The notes under the pieces are model-generated. The model had not been told where the DNA came from and searched no databases. It saw only the letters and a program-made list of their open reading frames with translations. DNA of 64,000 nucleotides from Leisingera sp. ANG59 (lineage in GTDB: Bacteria; Pseudomonadota; Alphaproteobacteria; Rhodobacterales; Rhodobacteraceae): the NCBI RefSeq assembly GCF_013317235.1, contig NZ_WLCM01000006.1, positions 128,343 to 192,342 on the forward strand, written 5' to 3'. Each line of letters starts with the position of its first letter. The first letter of the stretch is position 1. The translations under genes were made by a program, and so were the position numbers. Positions 1 through 8,699 of the stretch are shown piece after piece.

Positions 1-1177
1 CGACGATCCAGGCGATCGGGCGGCTGGCCATCATCGGGCGGAAGATCAGCATGCCCGCCAGCGTCAGCAGTGAGGTGATGAGGGACAGGACCGACAGGAA
101 CTGCTGGTCAAACCCCAAGACGTCGATCTCGAACCAGGTGGCACCAGGGCCGCGTAATGGGGTGGCGCGGTAAACGAAGATGATGATGGCGGTGCCGATC
201 AGGGCACGGGCCTGGTCCGCCGGCAGAACCGCTACCAGCTGGCGCATCAGCAAAAGCACGATGGCCATGGAACCGGCAAAGACGATTTCCTGCGAGTAGG
301 GCACATCGCCTAGACCCACGGCTAGGGAGAGCGCCACAAAGGCGCCGCCGCCGATGAAATACCAATAGTTGGGCGCGACCGGGTCGCGCGGCAGGTCGAT
401 GCGGCTGCGGATCTCGTTCTCCGCGACACCAGCCCGGCGAAGCTGGGCAGCCTTGCACCATTTCTGCCAGATCGCCAGCGCGACGCCAGAGAGCGAGATC
501 ACCGGGATTAGCAGGGCGAGGGTGAAGACAAAGCCGTAGAGCGCGCCCTTTTCAGGCTGCGGCAAGGCGTCGGCACCATCGAACAGGGCGACGTTCAGGG
601 CCGCGGCGGCGCTGGAGCCGCCGATCAGCGCGATCCGCCCGAAGGTCTGCATGGTGGTGTGCAGGGATTTGGTTTCGGCCTCTGGCAGCGGATTGCCCTG
701 CCCGTCGGCGTGGGGCACCGCCTCCACCGACATGGCGTCCGCCACAACGTCCTGCAGCACAAACCCGCAAGGCGCCAGCAGCGCGGCGGTGACGTACCAC
801 GCATTGAGCGGCATCACCGCGCCCATCATATCCGGTTCCAGCACGATGGCGGCCAGGATGCCATAGCTGCCGGCCATCAGCCCGGCGCCGGCAAGGATCA
901 GCAGGTATTTCCAGCGCCAGATCAGGTCGACCAAATGCCCCAGCGGCATCTTCAGCGCCCATGGCAGGCCGACCCAGAACGCTAGCCCGGCCAGAAAGGC
1001 GGCCGACAAGTCCAGGTATTCCTTGACAAAAAACGAGGCGGCGACGGTGGTGATGCCCTGCGCGCCGTAGGCAAAATAGATCAGGAGCGGCGGCAGGAAG
1101 GACCAGCGGAGCTGCCGGAACAGTTCCAGCACGATCCGGTCGAAACCATTCCAGGCCAGCACCGCCGCGCGCGTCAT
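1..1177 (-). CDS. Folate/biopterin (BT1)-type MFS transporter, C-terminus off the window
   Basis: Reading from ATG at 1177 leftward gives an open frame of about 390 residues with no stop before the window edge, so the 3' end is missing. It is strongly hydrophobic with many membrane helices. The stretch around residues 130-145 (VLQDVVADAMSVE) matches the loop typical of the folate-biopterin transporter branch of the major facilitator superfamily (BT1), and the early PWALKMPLGHLVD segment fits the conserved MFS loop after helix 2. Substrate is unknown. It is an inner-membrane carrier, 37 bases after the stop of the CNNM gene on the same strand, so possibly co-transcribed. A general MFS permease is the alternative. 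Confidence 0.75.
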   Translation of the reverse strand, partial: MTRAAVLAWNGFDRIVLELFRQLRWSFLPPLLIYFAYGAQGITTVAASFFVKEYLDLSAAFLAGLAFWVGLPWALKMPLGHLVDLIWRWKYLLILAGAGLMAGSYGILAAIVLEPDMMGAVMPLNAWYVTAALLAPCGFVLQDVVADAMSVEAVPHADGQGNPLPEAETKSLHTTMQTFGRIALIGGSSAAAALNVALFDGADALPQPEKGALYGFVFTLALLIPVISLSGVALAIWQKWCKAAQLRRAGVAENEIRSRIDLPRDPVAPNYWYFIGGGAFVALSLAVGLGDVPYSQEIVFAGSMAIVLLLMRQLVAVLPADQARALIGTAIIIFVYRATPLRGPGATWFEIDVLGFDQQFLSVLSLITSLLTLAGMLIFRPMMASRPIAWIV

Positions 1178-1214
1178 AACTGCACCTGTCTCACTGCAAG
1201 CCGCATAGCAGGAC

Positions 1215-2525
1215 TCACGACAGGGGCCGGATCTTGAGCCCGGTGACCCGGTTGCCTTCCCGTTCGGTCACCTCGAAGCGGAAACCGTGGAAGGAGAACA
1301 CCTGGCCCTTGGTGGGGATCATCTGCGCCTCGTGAATGACCAGGCCGGCGATGGTGTTGGCCTCGTCGTCCGGCAGGTTCCATTCGGTGGCCCGATTCAC
1401 GTCGCGGATGGTGGCCGCGCCTTCGACCAGATAGGAGCCGTCAGAGGCTTTCTTGACGATGCTTTCCTCGTGCGGGTCGAATTCATCGGTGATCTCGCCG
1501 ACGATCTCTTCCAGGATGTCCTCCAGCGTGATCAGCCCCTGCAGGGCGCCGTATTCGTCCACCACCAGCGCGAAATGCGAGCGCATCCGCAGGAACTGGC
1601 GCATCTGCTCGTCCAGGGTGGTGGTTTCGGGCACGAAATAGGGGGCCTTGGCCACCTTGGTGATGTCAATGGATTTGAGCCGTTCGCTATCGCCTTCGGC
1701 GCCGCCGGCCTCGGTGTACATCGTCCGGAACAGGTCCTTGGCGTGGACCACGCCGATGATGTTCTCCTGTTCGCCGCGGAACACCGGCAGGCGGGTGTGC
1801 TGGCTTTGGAGGCACTGCTCCAGGATGGTTTCCGGCTCCGCGTCCGCGTCGATCATCTCGATGTTGGAGCGGTGCAGCATGATCTCCTCGACAAAGCGGT
1901 CGGAAAGGTCGAGCGCGCCGAGGATGCGGTCGCGGTCCTCCTTTTCCACCACGCCCTCTGAGTGGCCCAGCTGCAGGGCGCCTGCGATTTCCTCGCGCAC
2001 CGCCATGATGTGACTGTCCGGGTCGATCTGGACGCCGAAGACACGCAGCACGCCGCGCACGAACAGCCGCACCGCACCTACGATTGGTGACAGCAGCATG
2101 ACGAGGATACTGATCGGCGCCGACACGGCCGAGGCGGCCTTCTCGGCATTGGAAATGGCATAGGTCTTGGGCAGAACTTCGGCAAAGACCAGCACCAGCA
2201 AGGTCATAACCAGCGTTGCCATCGCGACGCCGCCTTCTCCGAAGAGACGGGTAAAGAGCGCGGTGGCGAGCGAGGCTGCGAGGATGTTGACGACGTTGTT
2301 ACCTAGCAGGACCGATCCGATCAGGCGCTCGTTGTCTTCGGTAATGATCAGCGCGCGTTCGGCACCGCGGGAGCCCTTGTCGGCCTGGGCGCGCAGCTTG
2401 CCGCGTGACGCGGCGGTCAGCGCCGTTTCCGAGCCTGAAAAGAAGGCCGAAAGCACAAGAAGCAGCACAATGGCCCCGGCAGTGGTCCAGAAGGCGCTGT
2501 CGAGTACAGAGGTGGCGGTGTCCAT
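1215..2525 (-). CDS. CNNM/CorC-family membrane protein with CBS pair
   Basis: 436 aa. Residues about 10-190 form the DUF21/CNNM membrane domain with four hydrophobic segments; about 210-335 hold a CBS pair (first with the QSQHTRLPVF motif, second with HFALVVDEYG); the last about 80 residues are the CorC_HlyC domain ending near VTGLKIRPLS. This is the full family architecture. Family members are implicated in Mg2+/Co2+ transport or its regulation; the old haemolysin label is misleading. The ATG at 2525 begins just before the first helix. It lies 76 bases after xerD on the same strand. The transported ion cannot be read from the sequence. Confidence 0.88.
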   Translation of the reverse strand: MDTATSVLDSAFWTTAGAIVLLLVLSAFFSGSETALTAASRGKLRAQADKGSRGAERALIITEDNERLIGSVLLGNNVVNILAASLATALFTRLFGEGGVAMATLVMTLLVLVFAEVLPKTYAISNAEKAASAVSAPISILVMLLSPIVGAVRLFVRGVLRVFGVQIDPDSHIMAVREEIAGALQLGHSEGVVEKEDRDRILGALDLSDRFVEEIMLHRSNIEMIDADAEPETILEQCLQSQHTRLPVFRGEQENIIGVVHAKDLFRTMYTEAGGAEGDSERLKSIDITKVAKAPYFVPETTTLDEQMRQFLRMRSHFALVVDEYGALQGLITLEDILEEIVGEITDEFDPHEESIVKKASDGSYLVEGAATIRDVNRATEWNLPDDEANTIAGLVIHEAQMIPTKGQVFSFHGFRFEVTEREGNRVTGLKIRPLS

Positions 2526-2601
2526 GAGATGGCAGATGTCCGGTTTGTTGATTGTTCGCAGTATTTATGGGGCCTTAGCCCCGCCGCTTCAAGCGCTGTA
2601 G

Positions 2602-3543
2602 TCAGCCGCGTTTGGCGAGCGGGTGGTGTTCCAGCACCAGATCCTGCAGCCGCGCGTCCAGAACATGGGTGTAAATCTCTGTCGTGGCGATATCGGCGTG
2701 GCCGAGCAGTGCCTGGATCGCGCGCAGATCGGCGCCGTTGGCCAAGAGATGGGTGGCAAAGGCGTGTCGCAGGGTGTGCGGCGTCACCTTGTCTGGGGCG
2801 ATGCCGCCGGTCACGGCCAGTTCCTTGATCAGCAGATAGAACCGGTGCCGGGTAAGGTGGCCGGACTTGCCTCGGGAGGGGAACAGGAAACGCGAGGGCG
2901 GGTGGCCTTTGGTTTCGCGTTCCGCTTCGGCGCTGTCGCGCACCAGCAGCCATTGCGCCAGCGCCTCGCGGGCGGGCGGCGACAGCGGCACCATGCGTTC
3001 CTTGCCGCCCTTGCCCAGGATCAGCAGCATCCGCGGATCGCCGCGGGCAGCGGACACCGGCAGCGAGACCAGTTCGGTGACCCGCATGCCGGTGGCATAG
3101 AGCAGCTCCATCAGGCAGGTATTGCGCAGCCGGTCGGCCTCGCTGCGGCCGGTCTGGCGGGCGGCCTCCAGCAGGCGGTCGACCTCGATCACCTCCAGTG
3201 TCTTAGGCAGCCGTTTTTCCCGTCCGGGGCCGCGTATCTGGATTGCGGGATTGTCCTCACGCCAGCCTTCCTCAAACGCGAAACGGTAGATCTGCTTTAC
3301 CGCCGACAACCGCCGGGCGCGGGTGGCGCGGGCCAACCCCTGGGCGTCGCAATTGATCAGATAGGCCTCGATATCGCCCTGGCTGGCGGTCAGGAAGCTA
3401 AGCTTGCGGTGCTCCAGCCAGGCGGTCAGGTCCTTGAGGTCGCGGCCATAGGCCAGCAGAGTGTTCTGCGAGGCACCGGTCTCAGCTGCCTGGGCGTCGA
3501 GGAAGGTGGAGATCCACTGGAAGTTGTCGCGCGGCGCGGTCAT
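2602..3543 (-). CDS. xerD: Tyrosine recombinase XerD
   Basis: 313 aa, the usual XerD length. The N-terminal SAM-like core-binding domain spans about 8-100, the catalytic domain about 115-300. The catalytic set is visible: Arg154 (TGMRVTEL), Lys178 (LGKGGKE), His256 and Arg259 (HTLRH), His282 (LLGHAD) and Tyr291 (EIYTHV), matching E. coli XerD spacing. With XerC it resolves chromosome dimers at dif during division. The start is one base beyond the stop of the upstream 505-aa gene, so the two are probably translated from one mRNA. XerC versus XerD rests on overall similarity. Confidence 0.9.
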   Translation of the reverse strand: MTAPRDNFQWISTFLDAQAAETGASQNTLLAYGRDLKDLTAWLEHRKLSFLTASQGDIEAYLINCDAQGLARATRARRLSAVKQIYRFAFEEGWREDNPAIQIRGPGREKRLPKTLEVIEVDRLLEAARQTGRSEADRLRNTCLMELLYATGMRVTELVSLPVSAARGDPRMLLILGKGGKERMVPLSPPAREALAQWLLVRDSAEAERETKGHPPSRFLFPSRGKSGHLTRHRFYLLIKELAVTGGIAPDKVTPHTLRHAFATHLLANGADLRAIQALLGHADIATTEIYTHVLDARLQDLVLEHHPLAKRG

Positions 3544-3544
3544 G

Positions 3545-5062
3545 TCAGCCGCGCTCCAGCAGCATCAGCTGCAGGGCGGCGCGGCGGGCGGTGTCCTCCA
3601 GCCCGACGGCCCGGAACGCGGCCAAGGCGGCGGTCAGGTCGCCGAGATTGCCGTCGGCACCATGGGTAAACAGCACCATGCTGCGCAGGATTGCCTCGCC
3701 GAGTTGGCCATTGTCCAGCAACTGGCGGATGGCAGGCGGCACCTCGGTATCCGCTGCAAACCCCAGCGCGATGGCTTCAGCCAGCGGCGAGGGCGCAGCG
3801 GCGTCGCCGGGGCGGCCCTGAGCGAGTGCAGCCAAGAAGTGATCCGCCGCACCTGAGGCCTGTACGTCATGGGCAGCGGTTTCGTAAGCGGGCGACAGCA
3901 GGCGGATGCGCCAGGCAAGCTGCGCAGATGGACCTGTCAGTTCTGCGCGTGCCAGCTGTTCGGCAAAGATATCTGCAAAGACGGTCTCGGTACCGGCTTC
4001 CTGCATCGCGTCCCAGGCGCGGGACAGTGATTTGGCAATGGCCGCGGCGCTGCCGGAGTTTAAGTCGCTTTCCAGTTTCTGGATCGCGGAAACCCGGTCC
4101 CAGATGCCGCCGGACGCGGCGGGTTTACGGGCGCTGAACAGGCCAAGGTACTGGTTCGGGTTGATCGCACCGGCGCGGGCCAGCCTTTCGGCTGCTTCCA
4201 GCTGCGCCTTCCAGCCGGCAATGTCGCGCAGGTCGGCTGCGGCAAATGCGGGCGGCAGCGGCGCGGTTGGCATGTTCTCGCCAATGGTCTCAAACAGCCG
4301 GAAAGTCAGCGGATCAGGATGCTCGGGACGGTGCAGCGGCGGGGCCAGTTCGAACAGATCCGGGTTCAGGTACCTGTCCAGCAGGTCCATCTGGTCCTTC
4401 GGCAGCAGTTCCAGCGCGTGGGCGGTTTCCAGCATCAGCGCTGCGGTTGGCCAGTCGCCGCGCCGGGCCGCGCAGAAGATCCGCGCAGCATAGCTGTCTG
4501 ACAGATGCGGCGAGGCGGTAAGCGCCGCGCAGGAGGCATCCTCGCTGCCGGTGAGCAGGGTAGCGTCGAACCAGCGTGCAAAACGCTCTTTGCTGTTCGT
4601 CGGCCCGGCGTGCTCCACCAGCGCTTGCGAGGGGTCTGTAGCTCCCAGCGCCAGCAGGCGGTCGAGGCGGGCCAGCAGGATGCGGTCGCCGGTGGCGGCG
4701 GGCGGACGGGTTTCCGACAACAGCAACGTAAACAGAAGCGCCTGCATCGCCGGGCTGCCGCGCACCGGTACGGTTTCGATCAGATGGGTAATGTCATCGG
4801 CTGAGCTGCCGCGCCAAAGGTCGGCGGGCAGGCCGGTCGCTGCGGCCGGCACCAGGCCGATCGGCGGCAGCAGCGCCTCCAGCGGCGTGACCGAAACCTG
4901 CGGCAATGCGGCAGTGCCTGCGACCGGGGGCTCCAGCAGCACAGTGCCGGGCAGCTCGTCCCGGGGCGCCGGCTGGTTCAGCCAGTCAATTGCCGCCAGC
5001 GGTTCATTGGCAAGCGCGCTGCCCGCCAGCATCACCCCGGCGGCAGCCGCCTTAATCCGCAT
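3545..5062 (-). CDS. Exported alpha-helical protein of unknown function
   Basis: 505 aa. A signal peptide is visible: MRIK, a hydrophobic Ala/Gly-rich run, and likely cleavage near SALA-NEP. The mature part is a Pro-rich linker (about 20-75) followed by about 400 residues of Ala/Leu-rich helices resembling an alpha-solenoid, for example SRAWDAMQEAGTE and LAQGRPGDAAAP. I recognise no catalytic motif. It is probably periplasmic. The start overlaps the 3' end of a 49-aa membrane-peptide gene by 11 bases, and its stop sits against the xerD start, giving a tight three-gene unit. Being co-transcribed with xerD suggests, but does not prove, a role near division or the envelope. Confidence 0.7.
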   Translation of the reverse strand: MRIKAAAAGVMLAGSALANEPLAAIDWLNQPAPRDELPGTVLLEPPVAGTAALPQVSVTPLEALLPPIGLVPAAATGLPADLWRGSSADDITHLIETVPVRGSPAMQALLFTLLLSETRPPAATGDRILLARLDRLLALGATDPSQALVEHAGPTNSKERFARWFDATLLTGSEDASCAALTASPHLSDSYAARIFCAARRGDWPTAALMLETAHALELLPKDQMDLLDRYLNPDLFELAPPLHRPEHPDPLTFRLFETIGENMPTAPLPPAFAAADLRDIAGWKAQLEAAERLARAGAINPNQYLGLFSARKPAASGGIWDRVSAIQKLESDLNSGSAAAIAKSLSRAWDAMQEAGTETVFADIFAEQLARAELTGPSAQLAWRIRLLSPAYETAAHDVQASGAADHFLAALAQGRPGDAAAPSPLAEAIALGFAADTEVPPAIRQLLDNGQLGEAILRSMVLFTHGADGNLGDLTAALAAFRAVGLEDTARRAALQLMLLERG

Positions 5063-5201
5063 TCAGCACCACCGGCTTGCGCACCTCGGTGCTGGGCGCG
5101 CTGAAATCGGCGCCGAACCAAGGGCCGACATAGGCATATCCCACCAGCCCGATTGCAGCCAGAACCAGCAAGTAGACCAAATACTTAATCAATCGCCCCA
5201 T
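5052..5201 (-). CDS. 49-aa single-pass membrane peptide
   Basis: ATG at 5201 to TAA at 5052 gives 49 aa. It begins MGRLIKYLVYLLVLAAIGL, one hydrophobic helix (about 5-28), followed by a short polar periplasmic-looking tail with GPWFGADFSAPS. Its 3' end overlaps the start of the 505-aa exported protein gene by 11 bases, which is typical of translational coupling. A much longer reading of the same frame runs antisense through aroK and is a shadow, so the short form is preferred. Function unknown; it could anchor or partner the exported protein next to it. Confidence 0.65.
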   Translation of the reverse strand: MGRLIKYLVYLLVLAAIGLVGYAYVGPWFGADFSAPSTEVRKPVVLNAD

Positions 5202-5282
5202 AGTGCATCCAATGCCTGTTTCCTGCTCTTTTGCCCAAGTTATATATTCCCTTTTCGGCAAGATCACGTCATTCACTGAAGA

Positions 5283-5873
5283 ATGAGCGAAAAAGAGCAA
5301 ATCAGCGGCCAGAAGGCAGCAGCGCCGGTGCCGGGGAAACTGAAAAAGACCATCGTGATGGTGGGCATGATGGGGGCGGGCAAGACCGCCGTGGGCCGGG
5401 CGCTGGCGGCCCGGTTGAACGCGCCGTTCCTGGACAGCGATCACGAGATCGAAGCCGCCGCCAATATGACAATTCCGGAAATTTTCGCCCGCGACGGTGA
5501 ACCGTTCTTCCGCCAGAAGGAACGCCAGGTGATCGCGCGGCTGCTGGAGGAGGAGCGCGGCGTGCTGTCGACCGGCGGCGGTGCCTTTCTTGCAGAGGAA
5601 AACCGGCAGGTGATCACCGCCAAGGGTGTCTCGGTTTGGCTGAATGCCGACCTGGAGGTGCTGTGGAATCGGGTGCGCCACCGGGACACAAGGCCGCTGC
5701 TGCGCACTGCCGACCCGCGTGCGACACTCAGCAACCTGTATCACGAGCGGGTGCCGCTTTATGCCAAGGCCGATGTGTCGGTGGTCTCTGACGGGCAGGC
5801 CTCGATCGAAACCATGGTGGACCGCGTGCTGGAAGCCTTGAAGGCACGCCCCGATGTATTGGAGTGGAATTGA
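5283..5873 (+). CDS. aroK: Shikimate kinase
   Basis: 196 aa. The Walker A loop is at about residues 28-36 (GMMGAGKTAV). DSDHEIE carries the Mg2+/shikimate aspartates, RDGEPFFRQKE the shikimate-binding arginine, and STGGGAF the GGG substrate loop; RHRDTRPLL fits the lid. It phosphorylates shikimate with ATP in aromatic amino acid synthesis. A roughly 20-residue N-terminal extension precedes the kinase fold. Its stop (TGATG) overlaps the aroB ATG by one base, so aroK-aroB is a coupled operon, divergent from the 49-aa peptide gene. Confidence 0.95.
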   Translation: MSEKEQISGQKAAAPVPGKLKKTIVMVGMMGAGKTAVGRALAARLNAPFLDSDHEIEAAANMTIPEIFARDGEPFFRQKERQVIARLLEEERGVLSTGGGAFLAEENRQVITAKGVSVWLNADLEVLWNRVRHRDTRPLLRTADPRATLSNLYHERVPLYAKADVSVVSDGQASIETMVDRVLEALKARPDVLEWN

Positions 5874-6979
5874 TGGAGCGCACGGTTCATGTGCCCCTGG
5901 GCGAACGCGCCTATGATGTTGTGATCGGCCCAGGCCTGCTGGCGCAGGCGGGGGAGCGGATCAAGCCGTTGCTGAAACGGCCGCAGGTGGCGGTGCTGAC
6001 GGATGAGACCGTGGCGGAAAAGCACCTGGAAAGCCTGCGTGCCGGGCTGGCTGCTGCCGGGGTGGAGATGACCGCGCTGGCGCTGCCGCCGGGCGAGGCG
6101 ACCAAGGGCTGGCCGCAGTTCACCCGCTCGGTGGAATGGCTGCTGGCGCAGAAGGTGGAGCGGGGCGATGTCGTTATCGCCTTCGGCGGCGGGGTGATCG
6201 GCGACCTGGCGGGCTTTGCGGCAGCGGTGCTGCGCCGCGGCGTGCGATTTGTGCAGATCCCGACCTCTCTGCTGGCGCAGGTCGACAGTTCCGTGGGCGG
6301 CAAGACCGGCATCAATGCGCCGCAGGGAAAGAACCTGATCGGCGCTTTCCATCAGCCCTCGTTGGTGCTGGCCGACACCTCGGTGCTGGAAACCCTGACC
6401 TCGCGCGATTTCCTGTCCGGTTACGGCGAAGTGGTGAAATACGGCCTGCTGGGCGATGCGGCATTCTTTGCCTGGCTCGAAGAGAACGGCCCCGCGCTGG
6501 CCGAAGGCGACGTGGCGGCGCGGGTCGAGGCGGTGGCTCGTTCAGTGCAGATGAAAGCCGATATCGTGGTGCGCGACGAGACCGAGCAGGGCGACCGGGC
6601 ACTGCTCAATCTGGGTCATACCTTCTGCCATGCGCTGGAGGCGGCGACCGGGTATTCCGACCGGCTGCTGCATGGCGAGGGAGTGGCGATCGGCTGCGCG
6701 CTAGCGTTTGAGCTGTCGTCCAAGCTGGGCCTGTGCTCGCAGGAAGATCCCAGCCGGGTGCGCGCTCATCTGAAGGCGATGGGGATGAAGACCGATCTGG
6801 CCGATATTCCGGGCGAACTGCCCGGGGCAGAGGCGCTGCTGGACCTGATGGGCCAGGACAAGAAGGTGGTGGCCGGCCAGTTGCGGTTCATTCTGGCACG
6901 CGGCATTGGCGATGCTTTCGTCACCGGTGACGTGCAGCCGGGCGCGGTGCTGGAGGTTCTGCGAAGCGCAGGCGCTTGA
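5873..6979 (+). CDS. aroB: 3-dehydroquinate synthase
   Basis: 368 aa from the ATG at 5873; an in-frame GTG at 5864 lies inside aroK and is less likely. NAD-binding motifs are clear: FGGGVIGDLAGF (about 104-115) and PTSLLAQVDSSVGGKTGIN (about 130-148). Zn2+ ligands are expected in GEVVKYGLL (Glu), LNLGHTFCHALE (His) and LLHGEGVAIG (His). It converts DAHP to 3-dehydroquinate, the second step of the shikimate pathway. Translationally coupled to aroK, and followed by a strong terminator. Confidence 0.96.
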   Translation: MERTVHVPLGERAYDVVIGPGLLAQAGERIKPLLKRPQVAVLTDETVAEKHLESLRAGLAAAGVEMTALALPPGEATKGWPQFTRSVEWLLAQKVERGDVVIAFGGGVIGDLAGFAAAVLRRGVRFVQIPTSLLAQVDSSVGGKTGINAPQGKNLIGAFHQPSLVLADTSVLETLTSRDFLSGYGEVVKYGLLGDAAFFAWLEENGPALAEGDVAARVEAVARSVQMKADIVVRDETEQGDRALLNLGHTFCHALEAATGYSDRLLHGEGVAIGCALAFELSSKLGLCSQEDPSRVRAHLKAMGMKTDLADIPGELPGAEALLDLMGQDKKVVAGQLRFILARGIGDAFVTGDVQPGAVLEVLRSAGA

Positions 6980-7016
6980 GGCGCAGGCTGCAAGGACAGC
7001 TCAAGGCTGGCTGAAG

Positions 7017-7049
7017 AAAAAGGGGCAGTACTTGAGACTGCCCCTTTTT
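7017..7049 (+). terminator. Bidirectional-type terminator after aroB
   Basis: Perfect 13-bp stem (AAAAAGGGGCAGT / ACTGCCCCTTTTT) with a 7-base loop, 37 bases after the aroB stop. A-run on the left and T-run on the right mean it could work in both directions. Confidence 0.9.
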
Positions 7050-7147
7050 GCAGCAGGACCCCTGTTCGCGCGGCGGTTTGCCTGACAGCGGGGATGCGTC
7101 GGCAGTTTGTGCAGGCAAGGTTTCGGCTTCTGCCGTTCCGTTTCATA

Positions 7148-7184
7148 GAAAGCCCCCAGCAGGCGCGGTGCCTTGGGGGCTTTC
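7148..7184 (-). terminator. Terminator after ssb
   Basis: Inverted repeat GAAAGCCCCC / GGGGGCTTTC (10-bp arms, 17-base loop), about 55 bases past the ssb stop on the minus strand. Together with 7017-7049 it separates convergent aroB and ssb. Confidence 0.75.
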
Positions 7185-7238
7185 CTGAAGAAGTTCAGTT
7201 CAGAGTGTGTCCGGTTTTGGGGTGCCGGACAGGCATCC

Positions 7239-7763
7239 TCAGAACGGGATTTCGTCGTCGTCGATGTTGTGGGAGGCGCCGCCGCCAAAGTTGCCGCCCC
7301 CGCCCTGGGAGCCGCTGTCGTAACCGCCGCCATAGCCGCCGCCCTGATTGCCGCCGCCATAGCTGCCGCCGCCTTGGCCACCACCGTAGCCGCCACCGCC
7401 GCCGCCTTCGCCACGGCCGTCGAGCATGGTCAGGGTGGAGCCGAAGCCTTGCAGCACGATTTCTGTCGAGTAGCGGTCCTGGCCGCTCTGGTCCTGCCAT
7501 TTGCGGGTTTGCAGCTGGCCTTCGATATACACCTTGGAGCCCTTGCGCAGGTATTGCTCGGCAACCCGCACCAGGCCCTCGTTGAAGATCGCGACCGAGT
7601 GCCACTCGGTGCGCTCCTTGCGCTCGCCGGTGTTGCGGTCCTTCCAGGTTTCCGAAGTGGCAATACGCAGGTTGCAGACCTTGCCGCCGTTCTGGAAGCT
7701 GCGCACCTCGGGGTCGCGGCCCAGGTTGCCGATGAGCATGACTTTGTTGAGTGAGCCGGCCAT
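7239..7763 (-). CDS. ssb: Single-stranded DNA-binding protein
   Basis: 174 aa from ATG 7763, where the protein starts [20 protein letters not shown], the standard SSB N-terminus; AAGGACGGAACC upstream is a good ribosome site. The OB fold covers about 1-112, followed by a Gly-rich tail (about 120-165) and the acidic tip DDDEIPF that recruits repair and replication partners. Longer in-frame starts up to 7910 lack homology. It coats single-stranded DNA as a tetramer in replication, recombination and repair. No uvrA neighbour is present, unlike in many alphaproteobacteria. The Gly-rich tail makes a long Ala-rich shadow frame on the other strand. Confidence 0.96.
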   Translation of the reverse strand: MAGSLNKVMLIGNLGRDPEVRSFQNGGKVCNLRIATSETWKDRNTGERKERTEWHSVAIFNEGLVRVAEQYLRKGSKVYIEGQLQTRKWQDQSGQDRYSTEIVLQGFGSTLTMLDGRGEGGGGGGYGGGQGGGSYGGGNQGGGYGGGYDSGSQGGGGNFGGGASHNIDDDEIPF

Positions 7764-7996
7764 AGGGTTCCGTCCTTTATTTCCTGAATATCCTGTCATT
7801 GACCGGACCGGTGCGAATCCGTCCGGGCTGTTTTGCCAGCACACTATAGACCCCGGCAGGGTGAGGAAAGCAGCTCTCTGGGGATGGTTTTGCGCTAGCT
7901 TGAAGGCCAAAGGCGGGTTCTTACGCCTGTGTTGCTTTAAATTTGCTCCGCATTAGTTATATTTGCGCGAAGTGGGACAGTGTCGGGACAGCGGAA

Positions 7997-8581
7997 ATGC
8001 GCAAGACCGTTGCGGGTTTGGTAATTGCCATGGTTGGGGCAGGGCAGCCTGCGGCTGCTGATATGTTCAGTACAAAGAACCGGCGGGACCTGTTTGCCGC
8101 CCATACAAGGGTGCTGGATGGCCGCGCCGCGACCCAGTACAAAAACTCTGTCCGGCTTCAGCCCAAGACCTTCAGTATCCCCTCCTCTGGCGGCACGCTG
8201 CCCTACCGCGGCAAGTACCGCGGCCAGTATCTGGAGATGGCACGGAGTGCGGCGCGCCAGCACGGGGTGCCGGAGGAACTGTTCCTGCGTCTGGTGCAGC
8301 AGGAGAGCAACTGGAACCCCAATGCCAAATCGCATAAGGGCGCCCTGGGGCTTGCCCAGCTGATGCCGGCCACAGCGCGGGCGCTGGGTGTGAACCCGGC
8401 GGTTCCGAAGCAGAACCTGGAGGGCGGCGCCCGCTACCTGGCGCGCCAGTTCCGCAAGTTCGGCTCTTGGCGGCTGGCACTGGCGGCCTATAACGCAGGG
8501 CCGGAAGCGGTTCAGAAATACGGTGGCGTGCCGCCCTACAAGGAAACCCAGAACTACGTCCGGAAGATCTGGGGCAGCTGA
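7997..8581 (+). CDS. Soluble lytic transglycosylase, SLT family
   Basis: 194 aa from ATG 7997, which gives a signal peptide ([21 protein letters not shown]). The SLT domain covers about 75-190: catalytic Glu in [10 protein letters not shown], then [24 protein letters not shown] and [13 protein letters not shown], all standard lysozyme-like motifs. It cleaves peptidoglycan with 1,6-anhydroMurNAc formation in the periplasm. A longer TTG reading from 7943 would place residues ahead of the signal peptide and is rejected. It is a compact member, with only a short linker before the catalytic domain. It stands alone between ssb and a small membrane protein gene. Confidence 0.9.
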   Translation: MRKTVAGLVIAMVGAGQPAAADMFSTKNRRDLFAAHTRVLDGRAATQYKNSVRLQPKTFSIPSSGGTLPYRGKYRGQYLEMARSAARQHGVPEELFLRLVQQESNWNPNAKSHKGALGLAQLMPATARALGVNPAVPKQNLEGGARYLARQFRKFGSWRLALAAYNAGPEAVQKYGGVPPYKETQNYVRKIWGS

Positions 8582-8593
8582 GGCGGCGCAACT

Positions 8594-8673
8594 GTTAACC
8601 TGTGGATAACTTTCCTTAATGCCGCGTTAACTCCGCTGGAGTGTCAAGCATTTGCCTTAATTTTTCGTGAATC
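8594..8673 (+). promoter_or_regulatory. Cell-cycle regulatory cluster: DnaA box, CtrA box, GANTC
   Basis: Three signals sit within 80 bases upstream of the gene at 8700. TGTGGATAA at 8601-8609 is a perfect DnaA box in reverse orientation. TTAA at 8616-8619, seven bases, then TTAAC at 8627-8631 matches the full CtrA consensus. GAATC at 8669-8673 is a CcrM methylation site (GANTC). The CtrA box is about 69 bases ahead of the likely start codon, suitable for activation. Motif matches only; no binding is shown. Confidence 0.6.
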
Positions 8674-8699
8674 TGTGCGCAGGTTCTGGAGGGAATGCC

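Noticed and set aside
8601..8609. DnaA box as replication origin
   Set aside because: Only a single box, no box cluster, AT-rich unwinding element, dnaA or parAB nearby; read as gene regulation instead.
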